Source: Adineta ricciae (lineage: Eukaryota > Rotifera > Eurotatoria > Adinetida > Adinetidae). Taken from it: a stretch of DNA of 64,000 nucleotides. The notes beneath the pieces are model-generated. The model ran no database searches. It was given only the letters and a program-made list of their open reading frames with translations, and was not told the DNA's origin. Below, piece by piece: positions 1 through 12,078 of this stretch (within the stretch, counting starts at the first letter, position 1; every line of letters begins with the position of its first letter). Made by a program: the position numbers and the translations under genes. The stretch lies in assembly GCA_905250025.1 (NCBI GenBank), contig CAJNOJ010000329.1:1-64000 (forward strand). Reading direction: 5' to 3'.

Positions 1-657
1 CTTTCAGTTTCGTTACATATATATGCTGGATAGCTGCGCTTGTTGTATCAACAATCACGTGTTTAAATCCTTGACGACGAATATGATCAAGAAAGACTTG
101 ATTCAATTTTGAAGCCAGGCCTGTTAATAAAATTGACTGTAGATTAGAGTTCTACATTCCAAGTTATTGTGACTCGAACGATTCTGCCGAAAAAATTTAC
201 CTTTTCCATGACAATCTGATCGTACACCAACCATGAGTATGTGTGCAACTGAATTTTGTTTCAATTCACCATGTGTTTTTTCGTATTCTTTTATATAATC
301 TTCTTTAGATTGATGTATCAATTGCAGAATTGGATCTGCTCGCTTCTCTCCACCGGCGTCGGTATCAGCTGTTGAATCTTCTTCATCATCGGGAGTATTT
401 AGATCAATGCCTTGTATAATACCATCGATTTGATTTGTTTGTTTATGACGTGCAATGACAGATAGATTTGTACTGACAATACCTTGACACAGTGCAAGTG
501 CATCCGGAAAAAATTGTTCGAAGGTTGTTTTCATAAAAATTTCGTACGGATTATCCTTGGTGAATGTATGAGCAAGAAAAGTTGCACATTCGACACAATC
601 TTTGTCTTGTAATATCTCATACGTGTAGTTGTCGTCTTGATCGAGGATTTTAGACAT
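1..657 (-). CDS. GNAT-family N-acetyltransferase (3' end outside the window)
   Basis: Two exons are readable on the minus strand: 657-201 and 120-1, separated by an 80-bp GT...AG intron (200-121). The join is in phase and restores the acetyl-CoA-binding motif A as VRSDCHGKGLASKLNQVF, the usual V-x-x-x-x-[QRH]-G-x-G-[LI]-A pattern of GNAT enzymes. The preceding part has a normal GNAT beta-strand plan, with an acidic insertion (DDEEDSTADTDAGG) in the middle. I chose the Met at 657 (MSKILDQDD). An upstream Met at 741 would add a hydrophobic leader that a cytosolic acetyltransferase would not need. The C-terminal part is missing because the gene runs off the window edge. Substrate is unknown; arylalkylamine acetyltransferase-like enzymes are one possibility but nothing here decides it. 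Confidence 0.75.
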
Positions 658-2871
658 TGTGTCAATAATTCTGACGTGCTTTTCAGCAGCTCTACTAAAT
701 ATTAATGTTGAGAAGAAAAGAAAAATATGACGAAGCAGCAATTGCTATTGATGATGAAATCACATTCTTTATTGGAGAGTTGTCGTTGTATTGCACCACA
801 AATATGTGACTCACAAAAATAAGATGGTCATAAACTAAAAGAATCGTATGAGTCCTCGATTTGTATATCTGCAGAAACAAACTAGAATAGATCCTGCGAT
901 AGAAATCGTCATACAAAATGAATAATAGATTTTTATGTAAATCTAAGATATTCGAACTTCCAATAAATCAATAATTATTTCAAGCACTCAAGTGTATATA
1001 GTCAACTCATGAATGCCGGTATTTACACGTACACATCGGTTGTCATGGAACCATCATAAACGAAAAACCTATATGGGTTGCAACTTTATTACTAGTGAAC
1101 ACAAGGGAAGCGAAATGACAGCAGTTAAAGTATTCATTGACAATCAGTGAAAATCAACGAGAGTCCAATATAGTTGAAACTAACCCTCAAGATTTTCAAT
1201 GAATAAAGGAAGGATAGGGTTGATATCTATTCTTGCTCACACTCTTTAGTAGAAAATATAATGAGAATAGCGCTCTTTTTACATGAGTACGATGTGTTAT
1301 GGTTAGTAAATGATTAGAATGTCGTCGTTCTTTTTCTTTGTCTCAGTCTCTTACATAAACATAATTCAAAGAACGAAAAAAAACCGTCGTGGTGTTCGTA
1401 ACGAGATTAGTACACGTGGAAGAAGAAAACAGATTTGAGTAATACAACAGTATTGTATGTTTCACTCCAATACTTACAGAAATAGAGATAAAATATCAGA
1501 TGATGGTGACTTTGACCAATCAATTCGATTTCGAAGGTTTGTACAATATTCTATATTCAAAGGCTAAATCCTTGGAAGAATAGTTTGAAAAACATGCAAA
1601 TAAGCCTTTATTACCAAATCAATTCAAGACGGCAACCACGACAGAATTACCTAAACCAAAGAAACAAAAGTCTAATGAACAAAACACAACTATAACATTT
1701 TTAGTAAAACAATGTGCTGGAGATTCGAATGGTGCCACGCCATACAAGTTAACCAAGGATCAATTAATCCTATACTATAAACCAAATATAACATTCAAGA
1801 AAAATCAACAATACTCTACTTGCCATTGGGTAGCTCGTGGATACACATAAAATCCTTGACGAGAGATTATCCATATGATGCTTAGCATGTCGTAACACCA
1901 CTCATCCCCATGTCGACTAGTTTTCAGCTAAAACAGACGTTGATTCAAGCGCAAATATTGGTTTTGAAACTAGGCCCTCAAGTGTTCACTTGGAAATTTA
2001 TCGTCGGTACATTGTTCACTAGCATATTTCTCGTGTTACATTCGAAAAGAATATCGAACAGTAAAGACGTATTGATAAATCTTAAATGGCAAAGTATCAA
2101 TGGTACATTTAGTCGGATATCATGTGATGTTATACTACTGTAAAAGGATATTTATTAGCTGAAGCAGACTTATCGTCATAAATAAACAAGTTAGAAAGTC
2201 AAATAGAGAGACAAGGTGTGGGAGTTAAACTTTAACGAATAGAAAATTTTCATCTAACAATCGAATCCGTGGCGTATACTTATCCACTAGATTTTATTAC
2301 CAGCAAACTTCGACGATTTTTGTTATCTCAATTGTAGAGAAAATAATTTGGTTCACGACGTATTTGTTGTTTTCGTATGAAACTGGGACAGAGTGCTGTT
2401 TCTAACGACGCCCAAGATTGTACTTCAAATGATTCTTGTGTGCATGATGCTATGTAACTTTTAAGAACATCGAAATAAAAAGTACCCATTGAAGAATGGG
2501 TGGGTAGTCATGGATAAAAAATATGTTGATCTACTCGATTTCATAATGCACCTTAGCGAAAGAAAGTGAATTGTAATAGCTCTCAAAGAATGAGTCAAAA
2601 CGTCAAAATTGTTTGCTTTCCATCACCAAGGCGTACTGAATCTATTTGAGCAGAGAAAACAGTGTTAATGTTTACTGCTCGTACGTTGCTTTTATTTGTG
2701 GCAAAACTTTAAAAGTACACTCAAATTCGTATATGCCTTTTTCGTTCTGACTACAACACGTTAAACATATCATGATTAAACTCCACCCTCATGTACTTTC
2801 TATTGAAATGTTTCGAAAAAATTCATATATATATATGAGAAAAAAAGGTACATTAACTACATATCAGAAAA
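658..2871. other. intergenic, no convincing gene
   Basis: About 2.2 kb with only short ORFs on both strands. A stretch near 1600-1850 reads as a Lys/Thr-rich peptide on the plus strand and then stops. The 77-aa ORF at 1910-2143 has no recognisable domain. This may be decayed coding sequence, but I can assign it to nothing. Confidence 0.5.
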
Positions 2872-5367
2872 ATGAAACTCATTTGGTATTTCTTCCTTGT
2901 GATTTTATATGCTCTATACAATACAATCGAAGGAGCACATTTTCGTGGTGGTATTATTTCATGGTACGTACACTCATCACTCATCCAACTTTCATTTCGA
3001 TACTTTGATTCTCCTTAGGCGCCCATTGAATAGTACACCATCGGATGGTAATGCAAGTATTCTTATCCATCAAAGATATTTCTGGAATCGACAATGGTCT
3101 GGTTTTACTCCACCTTATTGCACAGAAGCCGATGTTACTTCGCAAACACCGATTCCCGTTAATTCTTATATGACTTGTCTATCAAACTGCTCAAGTTCTA
3201 CCTATCCGAGCGGCGGTCTTTCAACTGTTATGACAACAACAGATTGTGATCAAAATACAATCATCGAATCATGGGCTGGTGAACGATATGATACTTTGAC
3301 TTTACCTTTGACGACATCGATCACAATTGGTTTTCAGTCGAGTGCATGGATGACTGCTCTTTACATTGGCGGAGGTCAATCATGGTCAATTGTGAATCGA
3401 TTGAATTTAGGTTTGAGACCAGATGGTTATATCAATAGTAGTCCTGTTACAAATACACTTCCAGTTGTATTTTATCAAATAAATACACAAGTCGTTCATG
3501 TTGTTCAAATGGCAGATAATGATGGTACTGATATTTTGCAATGTCGTTGGTCAAATTCAGCATCTGGATCGAATTATAATCGAGTTGATGAATGTGGAGG
3601 TATTTGTAGTGGTTTACCTTCATCAACTGTACTAACTGCATCAAATTGTACCTTATCGTTTACTTTACCAACTGCAAATCTGTATTATGCATGTGCTCTT
3701 CAGATCGAAGATTATTATAGTAGTTCTTCGACTAGTCCGATGAGCTCTGTTCCAATCCAATTTCTATTCTATGGATACACAGCCTCTGCTGGTGCTTGTT
3801 CAGAACGTCCATCAATCATTGGTGATCGTCCTAACCGAGGTATGATCATATGTTCTATTCGAAATCTTAATTGACTCTTTTTCTTTGTATTTCTTTCATT
3901 CATCTTAGCTTGTATTGGAGTTCCCATTGGTAAATTGCGATTGAATCTTTCATAGGAGCCTATTTGTCTAATCTATACTTTAGGTGTTCAACTGAATGAA
4001 ACAATCATCATTCAAACATATTGTCCTGGTCAAACTATCGTTGATCTTGTAACCAGTTCACCCTATGGAATGACACATAGTGCGATCAATAATCCCAGCA
4101 CCAGTAAGTAATCGACGATCAGTGAGAAGACTGAGAGAAATATTTGGTAAAATGATAGATCTTTGGACAATGGTATTGACATGGACACCTGCGGCAGCAC
4201 AAACTGGTCCTCAAGGTTTTTGTGCTGGTGCTATTGACAATAGTAGTTTACAATCTGATCCATGGTGCATAACATATCTAGTTGGCTATGATTCACCCGA
4301 TCTGATCCGTCCGACACTAGTACAAGGATCAGCAAGTCCCGTGGGCACTGTTTTCTCCAATCAAACTCTCTTTTCAATCGAAGGTAGACATTTCTTAAAA
4401 AGTTTTTATTTTTTCATCGTTCATTGATTTTGATTCGACAGCGTCAAGTACAGTTGGTCGTCCAACTCGTAATGGAACAGATGTTTGTTTTCATGATGCA
4501 GATACGAATGTGTCAGTGGTGTGTTATGATGCTGGCTATGCATCAAATCTGGTTTACACTGGAGACACAATTGTCATTGTTGCAATCTATTCGTGGATAC
4601 CTGGTAAAACTTATTATGTTACAATGGACAGTGGATTTGCAAGTGGAAATGTTTTTTGTCGTGAGTTTCATGATATCTAATATAGAAATGAATTGTCGAT
4701 GGAATATAATAGATGCGGAATCTGCACCCGTCACTGATCCAACCTATTGGCGATTCAATATTTGGAATCCAGCTGTTTCAAGTACAACGACAACAACCAC
4801 CACACCATTCACAACTGCGACAGTCACAACTCGACCAACATCAACTACCAGCATCAATACTCTGGTACCGATTCTTTTCAATTTTCTTCGTGTAATTATG
4901 ATGATGTTTGTGAATAGTTGACAACAACTGGTATTGTGGTAACAACAACGACTGCTATGACAACAAATGCAACCACTGCAAGTACTTCTAACTCGACTAC
5001 AGCTGGTAATAATCATGAAATCTTTTCTGTTGTCAAATTCTAAATTTTTCTCCATCTACTAGCCTCAACAACAGCTGCTGCAACTACATCAAGTGGAACA
5101 AGTGAATCGACAGTTGGTGTTATGTATCCAAAAGACTTCGTAAGTTCGTCATCTTTGAAATGTATTGCATGACGATATTTGTGATAGGAAAATGCATGTC
5201 AACAAACAGTAGCGATAATGACACCTGTTTTCTTGATTACTCTGATGCCTGTGCATGCTGTGGTGATGTATGCTGCATTCATCAAAATCTCAAATATGCT
5301 CAATCCAGCTCATATCCAAGCGCAAGCCAGACATAAACAACGACTACGACGCATTTTTGCAGCTTAA
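2872..5367 (+). CDS. Thr-rich single-pass membrane glycoprotein, multi-exon
   Basis: Start ATG 2872 gives a signal peptide (KLIWYFFLVILYALYNTIEG) followed by AHFRGGIISWRP. The first intron is 2964-3018 (55 bp), joining phase-2 exons so that TG+G makes Trp. Further small introns fit at about 3840-3908, 3931-3984, 4111-4167, 4385-4440, 4661-4712, 4864-4917, 5007-5063 and 5139-5188, each with GT/AG and a restored frame. The extracellular part has repeated Cys pairs. It is followed by a Thr/Ser-rich, probably O-glycosylated stalk (about 4780-5110), one hydrophobic segment (AIMTPVFLITLMPVHAVVMY) and a short basic tail ending RQRLRRIFAA-like at 5367. The N-terminal 'HFRGG.I.W.P' start is shared with a family of animal cell-surface proteins of unclear function. 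I do not recognise a specific orthologue. Confidence 0.7.
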
Positions 5368-6893
5368 GAGAATTTTTCTTTTGATTTTGTACATGTGTGA
5401 TATTTCCCTATATAAATGAATATTAAAAGGTCGAATTTTCATTATTCAGTCCTTGTTGACAAACATCCGCTCATAAATGAATCATTTTTTCTTGCTTCGA
5501 AGTTGAGCAATGACCGGGTATATCATCTTTGTGCTTTGTGCAATTATTCGCTAAACACTGCTCAAACGGCTTTGGATATGTTCTTTTCTCGATCTCGAAA
5601 ACAGGACGACGATCAAATGCTCTCAGTTCTAGTCGTGCTGACTATAAAAAAGAAAATCAGATGATATGCTGGCCAGTGCACACTGTATTTGAATGAAAGA
5701 ACAGGATTTATCGAACAACTAATGTTTGATTTGAACTGCAAATGAAGTGAATCATATTGCACATTATGATCTTATCGACATCTGAAGATCTACGATTAGG
5801 AACCCAAAGAATTGAAAAACGAGATAAGTGTGAGATGAATACAGCTGAAGTGATTCACATTTTGACAGAAAATCGATTTCAAGTTGGTATTCACTGTATT
5901 GTTTGTTATTGTATAGTAAATGATGTTGAATCTGTCATAGAATTAAACAAGGTAGAAGCGCTCAAGATGACTTTGTTTGGAGAAAATGACAATCAAGTTT
6001 GGAGTCATCTGATCATACTCATGTTCCAATGACTACAATTCACTAAATCCAACGCATTTCTGTGTACCATCGAATGTTGAAACGTTGAATATGATAGTGA
6101 AACGTGTAGGAAATGTAACTGACTTATTCTGATAGTCAAATTTTCATGAATTTTGACGAATAAAACGCTTTGGAATGCTCTTTTGTGAAGATTAGCATTA
6201 TCGAGAGAAGAAGAACAAGTCTTAGATGAAAAGAGGCTGTGAACAATGATGTTTCTTCTTTTCTTATCTCATAATAAGAACTGGTGCACTAGAGGAGACA
6301 ATATTTGACGTTATTCATACTATAGTAGAACAATCAACAGGATCTAAATATCTATTGTGCATGAATATCAAATCAAAATCCGACTGATCAGCAACGAAAG
6401 CGTTTATCACCTCTTCTGAATTGAGTAGGATTGATATGCGATGATTTTGTTCTCGTCAATATTTTGCAATAAATAATGAAGTTTGTACAGAATTTGTCCA
6501 GATAAAGTTTCGTCGTCTTCACGAAAGATATGACCGAGTGGAATTCACATAGACAACTATACTGATTTTGTTCTTCCAAACGCTCGTTTATTTCACTCTC
6601 ACGAGCAGCTATAAGGACTTGAACAAAATTGTCTTCATGTTACCTCATATACAGTTTAAACACTAATTTGGAGGTAGGATTCGTCGAACTTCACTACTTA
6701 TAATCATAAAACTTATCACTCTCTGACGTAAATCGTATTCATACTATTCAATATCTAAGAGCATTCGATGTATCAATTGATCAGTTCTTCCCTCATTGAG
6801 GCGTTTCCTGCGCATTTTGATGGAAAGACATCGATACAATACTTCTCTGAAAAAACTATATGATACCATGTCATTTTGAAACGAGATATGATT
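5368..6893. other. intergenic, no convincing gene
   Basis: Short ORFs at 5416-5664 and 5757-6032 (+) and 6388-6579 (-) have no recognisable domain, signal peptide or splice continuation. Probably untranslated or decayed sequence. Confidence 0.5.
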
Positions 6894-8753
6894 TTATTTT
6901 ATATGAGTCAAAGAAGAACGCCACAGTGCATCCTTCACACATTCCAGGTTTCTTTTGTACATCAAAAGGTCTGGATGGTTTGACGGTAATGAACATTTGA
7001 CAATTTGAACAGCGCGTTCACAATAGAAGTGAGCTTTTGGATAATCACCCATACTATCGTACACCAAACCGATGTTGTTGTAGGATGTGGCTAAATGAGG
7101 ATGGTTTTCAGGAAGTGATTGTTGTTGAATTGAAAGAGCTTTCCCGTAGTATTCGATTGATTTTGGATAATCACCCATACTAGAATACACCAAACCGATG
7201 TTGTTATAGGATGTGGCTAAATCAGGATGTTTTTCAGGAAGTGATTGTTGTTGAAATGAAAGAGCTTTCCCATAGTATTCGAGTGATTTTGGATAATCAC
7301 CCATACTAGCATACACCAAACCGATGTTAACATATAGTGTGGCTAAAGTAGGATGGTTTACAGGTAGTGACTTTTCAAGAAGCATAAGTGATTTAGTATA
7401 TAATGTTATGGCTTCCTGAAACAAGCCTTGCTGATCTCGGATACGACCAAGTTGATGACAGATCACTCCCTCATCGCTGTCATCTAATGTTTGGTTTAGT
7501 AAAGTATCGTAAATCTTCTCAGCTGTGTCTGGTTGACCCAATTCAATCAGCAGTTGGCCTAATCGCGTCCATCCTTTACCATCAATATGATTCTCGCGAC
7601 GAATATGATCAGTGAGTGTGCGGAACTCTTCGTCAGAATCAAGAGTCAGCGAGATATTCACTTCATAGAGTGGTCGACCAGTGCCAATAACTTTGATGTC
7701 ATGAATTCGGAACACGGTGTGCATTGAAAACAACACTTCGATCTCTTCTGAAAAGTGGCCATCATTTCCAACACGAACAAAGGGTGTTGTTGACTGTGAA
7801 GGATCGACGCGTATTGTGAAGAGGATTCCTACTAACCTGGGATTGTCTGCACTACTTTCCGCGTAGGAAAACGAGACGTCGCGGTCTGTACTGGTAGAGA
7901 AGAAGTTGTTGAATGACATCAACCCACCTATTGTGTTTCTTAGTTCGTCAAAATCTGTGTGAGATAGACCTTGTCCGCGATATACTGTAAACACAAGAGA
8001 ACTCCAAGATGTGTTAACGAACTGTTCTTTGTGCAACTGTTCAATGTTGCGATGAAGATCAGTGATGAAGAACCCCATTCGAACAAGAATATCACCATCC
8101 ATGATTCGTAGTGCATAGTTGAGCATGGAATGCAACGAAGTACCTCTTGTATACCACCAGATGGGCTTCTCTGCATGGTATTCACGTACTAATTGCTTAA
8201 CATCACTGGAATGTTTACTATCGAGAGTGATTAGTCCAGGATGATGCTTGATAAACTCTTCGATGTGTTTGTCTTGGAATTGGATCGTTAACGATATCTC
8301 TTTGAAGAGTTGTGTGTACATGAAAGATGGATTGAGCTGATCCAGTCTTTTGCCAGATGGCACAAAACTGATTGGTGCGGTGTCGGGCTCATCTTGAGGA
8401 AACGTGATTTGAATGGCTTGGCAGAGTGATATTATATCAATGAAAACATCTTTGATCTTGTTCCAATGTTTAGCCCATTGTTCATGATAGGATTTGTTTT
8501 GACAAAAGATGAAAATGGAGTGTAGTTGAGGAATGTCGTGGATACAACGCACTAGATATTGTCCGAGTGCACCAGAAATGATTAGATATACTCGATGGTG
8601 ATTGTTGCTGATTATAAACTCGACGCATTCATCATTATCCGTGAATATGATGACGTTGTCAACAATGCGTTGGAGTTGTGTAAGTGTTAACTGACAATCA
8701 GGATAGTTGTGATCGATATGATTGTCGAGCCAGATGACAACGACGTCTTGCAT
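6894..8753 (-). CDS. ADP-ribosyltransferase (ART, R-S-EIE type) with C-terminal TPR repeats
   Basis: One uninterrupted 619-residue ORF. Residues 1-130 are a Rossmann-like N-terminal region (IWLDNHID..., DNVIIFTDND). Residues about 180-370 are an ecto-ART-type domain. The three NAD-binding and catalytic blocks are visible: Arg259 in VYRGQG, the STS motif at 286-288 (NNFFSTSTD), and E337-I-E339 in SEEIEV. The ExE spacing is the one typical of arginine-specific mono-ADP-ribosyltransferases. Residues about 390-605 hold tetratricopeptide repeats, the last three being 42-residue kinesin-light-chain-like units (YNNIGLVYSSMGDYPKS). No signal peptide is seen, so the product is probably intracellular. 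Combining ART with TPRs is a known, greatly expanded theme in bdelloid genomes. Target and role are unknown. The ORF is intact, so the gene is probably functional. Confidence 0.9.
   Translation of the reverse strand: MQDVVVIWLDNHIDHNYPDCQLTLTQLQRIVDNVIIFTDNDECVEFIISNNHHRVYLIISGALGQYLVRCIHDIPQLHSIFIFCQNKSYHEQWAKHWNKIKDVFIDIISLCQAIQITFPQDEPDTAPISFVPSGKRLDQLNPSFMYTQLFKEISLTIQFQDKHIEEFIKHHPGLITLDSKHSSDVKQLVREYHAEKPIWWYTRGTSLHSMLNYALRIMDGDILVRMGFFITDLHRNIEQLHKEQFVNTSWSSLVFTVYRGQGLSHTDFDELRNTIGGLMSFNNFFSTSTDRDVSFSYAESSADNPRLVGILFTIRVDPSQSTTPFVRVGNDGHFSEEIEVLFSMHTVFRIHDIKVIGTGRPLYEVNISLTLDSDEEFRTLTDHIRRENHIDGKGWTRLGQLLIELGQPDTAEKIYDTLLNQTLDDSDEGVICHQLGRIRDQQGLFQEAITLYTKSLMLLEKSLPVNHPTLATLYVNIGLVYASMGDYPKSLEYYGKALSFQQQSLPEKHPDLATSYNNIGLVYSSMGDYPKSIEYYGKALSIQQQSLPENHPHLATSYNNIGLVYDSMGDYPKAHFYCERAVQIVKCSLPSNHPDLLMYKRNLECVKDALWRSSLTHIK
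7039..7416 (-). repeat. 126-bp tandem repeats coding TPR units
   Basis: The phrase ggataatcacccatact recurs at 7039, 7165 and 7291, exactly 126 bp (42 codons) apart. The intervening sequence is highly similar. These are in-frame internal repeats of the ART-TPR gene. Their near identity at the DNA level suggests recent unit duplication or homogenisation. Confidence 0.9.
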
Positions 8754-9649
8754 TTTTTTAATATCGATCGATCGATCACCGATTGTCTGTTGTATTGAAA
8801 GTTCTGATTATTGTTCCCCACGTAGTTGTTAACTTCAGTCTCTGTGTTTTGATGCTGTGCTGGTTAAAACGCAATAAAAAAAGTAACTTAGTTGGTGAAT
8901 TTTTGTGTTCTTTCTTCTTTCGAGAGAAGACGTGCGCAAAGCAACTGAAGAACGAGAAAAACATGAGTGTAGAGAATGTGTTTATCGGTATGCAAACACT
9001 GAAGATGTGAATAGGAAGTGTTTGGTAAAAGGCGTAGTTTAACTGGAATAAATCGAAATAGCTCCCGTTGACATTATGTTCTTCTCTTTGAAAAAAGCAT
9101 GATGGAGAGATTGAATGTTAACTGTTCGAGATGCTAACAATCATTTTGTTCTAGTTAATCATAGTCTGTCTGTAGTCGTTGTAATCGAGAAACATAAATG
9201 TTTCTTCATCTTTTCTTTCACTTTTGCTTTGATAAGTGTATCGTTTGCGTTTAAAACTGATTAGGAAGTAATAATAATGCTGAAAGAGCTCTACTTTAGC
9301 CAATTAGAAGAAGTATGAGTCTGCTGTTGATAGAAAGAGTTGTCTTATAGAGGCATATGCTCTGTGAGAAACTATTCATAGAATGATACTCTCTCGTTAG
9401 ATTACGACAGATGTCTGTCTTGTCTATTTATTTGTTTAAAGCTATGAATACTCCCACTCTTTACTTAATCTGAATCATTGACTAAATGTAAAAAGTAAAT
9501 AGTTTCCTGATAAGATCATAAAACACCGTTCTTATAAGAAAAGCCTGAGTAAATCTTTCGAGCCAGCGTCACGTGATAGCTATATTTTACTTTCACGCCA
9601 TAAGACACTGAGTTGTACAGATAATTTCATAGAATCACGCGAAACAAAA
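8754..9649. other. intergenic, upstream of the ART-TPR gene
   Basis: Contains the short palindromic run atcgatcgatcgatc at about 8763-8777, just before the ART-TPR start codon. There are no other features. The short ORFs on both strands here overlap each other and look like chance. Confidence 0.5.
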
Positions 9650-11380
9650 GTCAGATTTAGAAGAAACACGCATTATGATTTGAATATACAACGTTCTCTT
9701 TCATACTTCAACAATACAGACGCTGAAAACTTATCTTCAAAATCTGAAGACTTCTGATAGAACTGATGGTGATAATGAACATCACCTTCGTTCCAGTATT
9801 ATTGCCACTCGAATCTACATCATAGTTCTCTCAATACTTCTCACAATCGTTTGTGTTGTACTCTGGATGAGTTCTCAAGTCTCCCATTCGATGTCTGATG
9901 TCCATGTTCATGTATTTCTATTTCATATGGTAATTTCACTTTGATTTAATCACGATTCCATCAAGTCTGTTCAAGTGAATTGATTATTGATCGATGGATT
10001 GAAAGTATTAACTTCGACAGTGGTGGAAATCATAATGAAGTGACTGATTGTCGATGTTAATCTCTACATAGATCAGCAAGGCAACTTTTATAGTTGTTTT
10101 GGATGTCTCGATTTTATCGTATATTTCTACGAATATCGACAACATTATCAGTCATGATGATCACGAACTAAAGTCGTTTTGAAATGAATTCACGAGTTCA
10201 ATCAATGTTCAATGATCTGATGGTAGAAGAATGAACGAACGAAAACTACACTCCAATAGTCTTTCATGTCCATGTTCATCAACTTCTGTCTGTTATTCTA
10301 CTTTTCTAGGTATGGAACCTCATTTTCATCAGATATGCACAAGTGATTTGTCTTCTTCGAGTTAGATTTGGTATTCTCGTTTGGACTATCGACTTTCGGA
10401 TGATACAACGCTTTACTTCTTATTTCTGTTTTTTGAAGAAGCAATACAAATGACGAATCGTTCATAGAATAGTTTCTTGCAAACACAACTGATCAATTCT
10501 CGCATACTTTCTCAAGAATTGTTCGAACCTGAAATGAATTCAGTGATTGAAAGTTGGCGATGTGCAACGACTTATCAATATCTTCTGTTCCACTACTTTT
10601 CGAAATTCCAAATGTTTATACTGAATGTCATTTTGTGAATTTCTTTTTTGCGTCGACATTGGGATGCCCTGTATAATCGATCTTTTATGATGGTGATTGA
10701 TCCTTATATCGATAGTTCTCGTGGTGAAACATATAATTTGAATTTATCCTTTTCTCTTTATTGTCGAATCGATGTACTCCATACATGTGCATATTTGAAT
10801 ATCAAGATCACATGAGTATCGTTCTAGTTCGAAAAAGTATTATTAATGTATTTGGTGGACTATATCCCTTGGTTTTCAGCTTTTGATCATCATTATTCTT
10901 TGATGAATTGAGAAAATGACACTGTATAGATATCATGTTCATCTAATTGATTTTCTATCTATGCAGAACTGTTCACTCGTTATTCTGAAGCTATTGAATG
11001 TTTGCATTTACAGATATCAATTCCATATGGATCATACCTCATTTTCATCAGGTATGTTCGAGTGAATTTGTATCCAATCATGAGATTAGTTATATTTGTG
11101 AGGAAAATCTTTCGACTGAATAAGACAATTTAAACGATTCTCCATATTCCGCTACTTCATAATTTCAGTTACTGACATTACTATGTCGGTCTGCTCAAGA
11201 AACAGTCAAGAGTGTACGTGTACGATTGCTGACAAATTAGTTTGTTAATCTTGAAATTGAACTTTTATCTAAAATATCTCTTATGGAACGAATTGAACAA
11301 TTAAACAAAATTTATAGAGTCTGTGATTATCACGTTTTGCTTTGTTTGAATGCCATCTCTATTGTGTACACAGAATAGTG
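9650..11380 (+). pseudogene. decayed gene for a bdelloid-type membrane protein ('SIPYGS' family)
   Basis: No long ORF survives, but translated fragments in several plus-strand frames belong together. They are a polar stretch plus a transmembrane segment (RIYIIVLSILLTIVCVVLW) at about 9810-9880, 'HQVCSSELIIDRWI' at about 9957-10000, a second 'FHQICTSDL' near 10330, 'ISIPYGSYL' at about 11020-11045, and a Cys-rich 'SVCSRNSQECTCT' near 11185-11230. I recognise this pattern only as a repeated membrane-protein family of unknown function. Frame breaks and in-frame stops show that it is not translatable as a whole. The 3' third (from 10874) is repeated at 19871-20400. Confidence 0.45.
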
Positions 11381-12078
11381 TAATGGTGCACATTCCATAG
11401 CATACATCTCACCGAACGGAACCCACTAGAGAATAATCTAATTAGAAATTATGGAGGGAAAACGAAATGATATTGATACGTTGCGGCAGAAGGTATGCGA
11501 TTGACAATGAATACACAATCTAAGGAAATATTCAGTCAACTACGTGAAGTAAAGATCGCATGTATAGAGAATAAAATGGTTTGGGTGAGCGACGATTCGG
11601 ATTTAAGTCCGTACATAGCCTTTTTAGGACTTTTTTGCGAGTTTACAAAAAATTGAACGTTGTGACAAATTGAGATTCGCCATCGTCTAGCGCACATCAG
11701 GTACAACTTGCAAAGCATATGATTTTGCTTCTATGATACAGAGTGATGCAGATCTATTTTTTCTTCACATGTACTATTAAATAATTTTCAGTTATCAAAA
11801 TGCAATTATGAAAACGTCCACTACCTTTCGTTTTCTGCATCATGCTGCTGAGTATAAATAATATTAAGGAAGTAGCCAGTCACCCATAAAAGTGCAAAAA
11901 CGTCAACGATGAATAATAACGACAAAAATAAGGGCGTCAACTAAAGGAAAATGTAACAATTAATTAAAAAGTGATGGGAAAAAAGCTCACCACCCTTGAT
12001 TATGTATTACTATATATATTCATGGCAATTCATTCATTTTTTGTTGTTCATTGATTATCGTCATTGGTTTTGAGCAAC

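Noticed and set aside
4543-5055. Minus-strand ORFs rich in Val/Thr and Cys
   Set aside because: They are shadows of the Thr-rich repeats of the plus-strand membrane protein.
8763-8777. atcgatcgatcgatc as an operator
   Set aside because: A simple short tandem palindrome before the start codon; no second copy or known factor supports a regulatory role.
8776-9010. Overlapping ORFs on both strands upstream of the ART-TPR gene
   Set aside because: Short, mutually overlapping, no domain, and lie in the expected 5' region of the ART-TPR gene.
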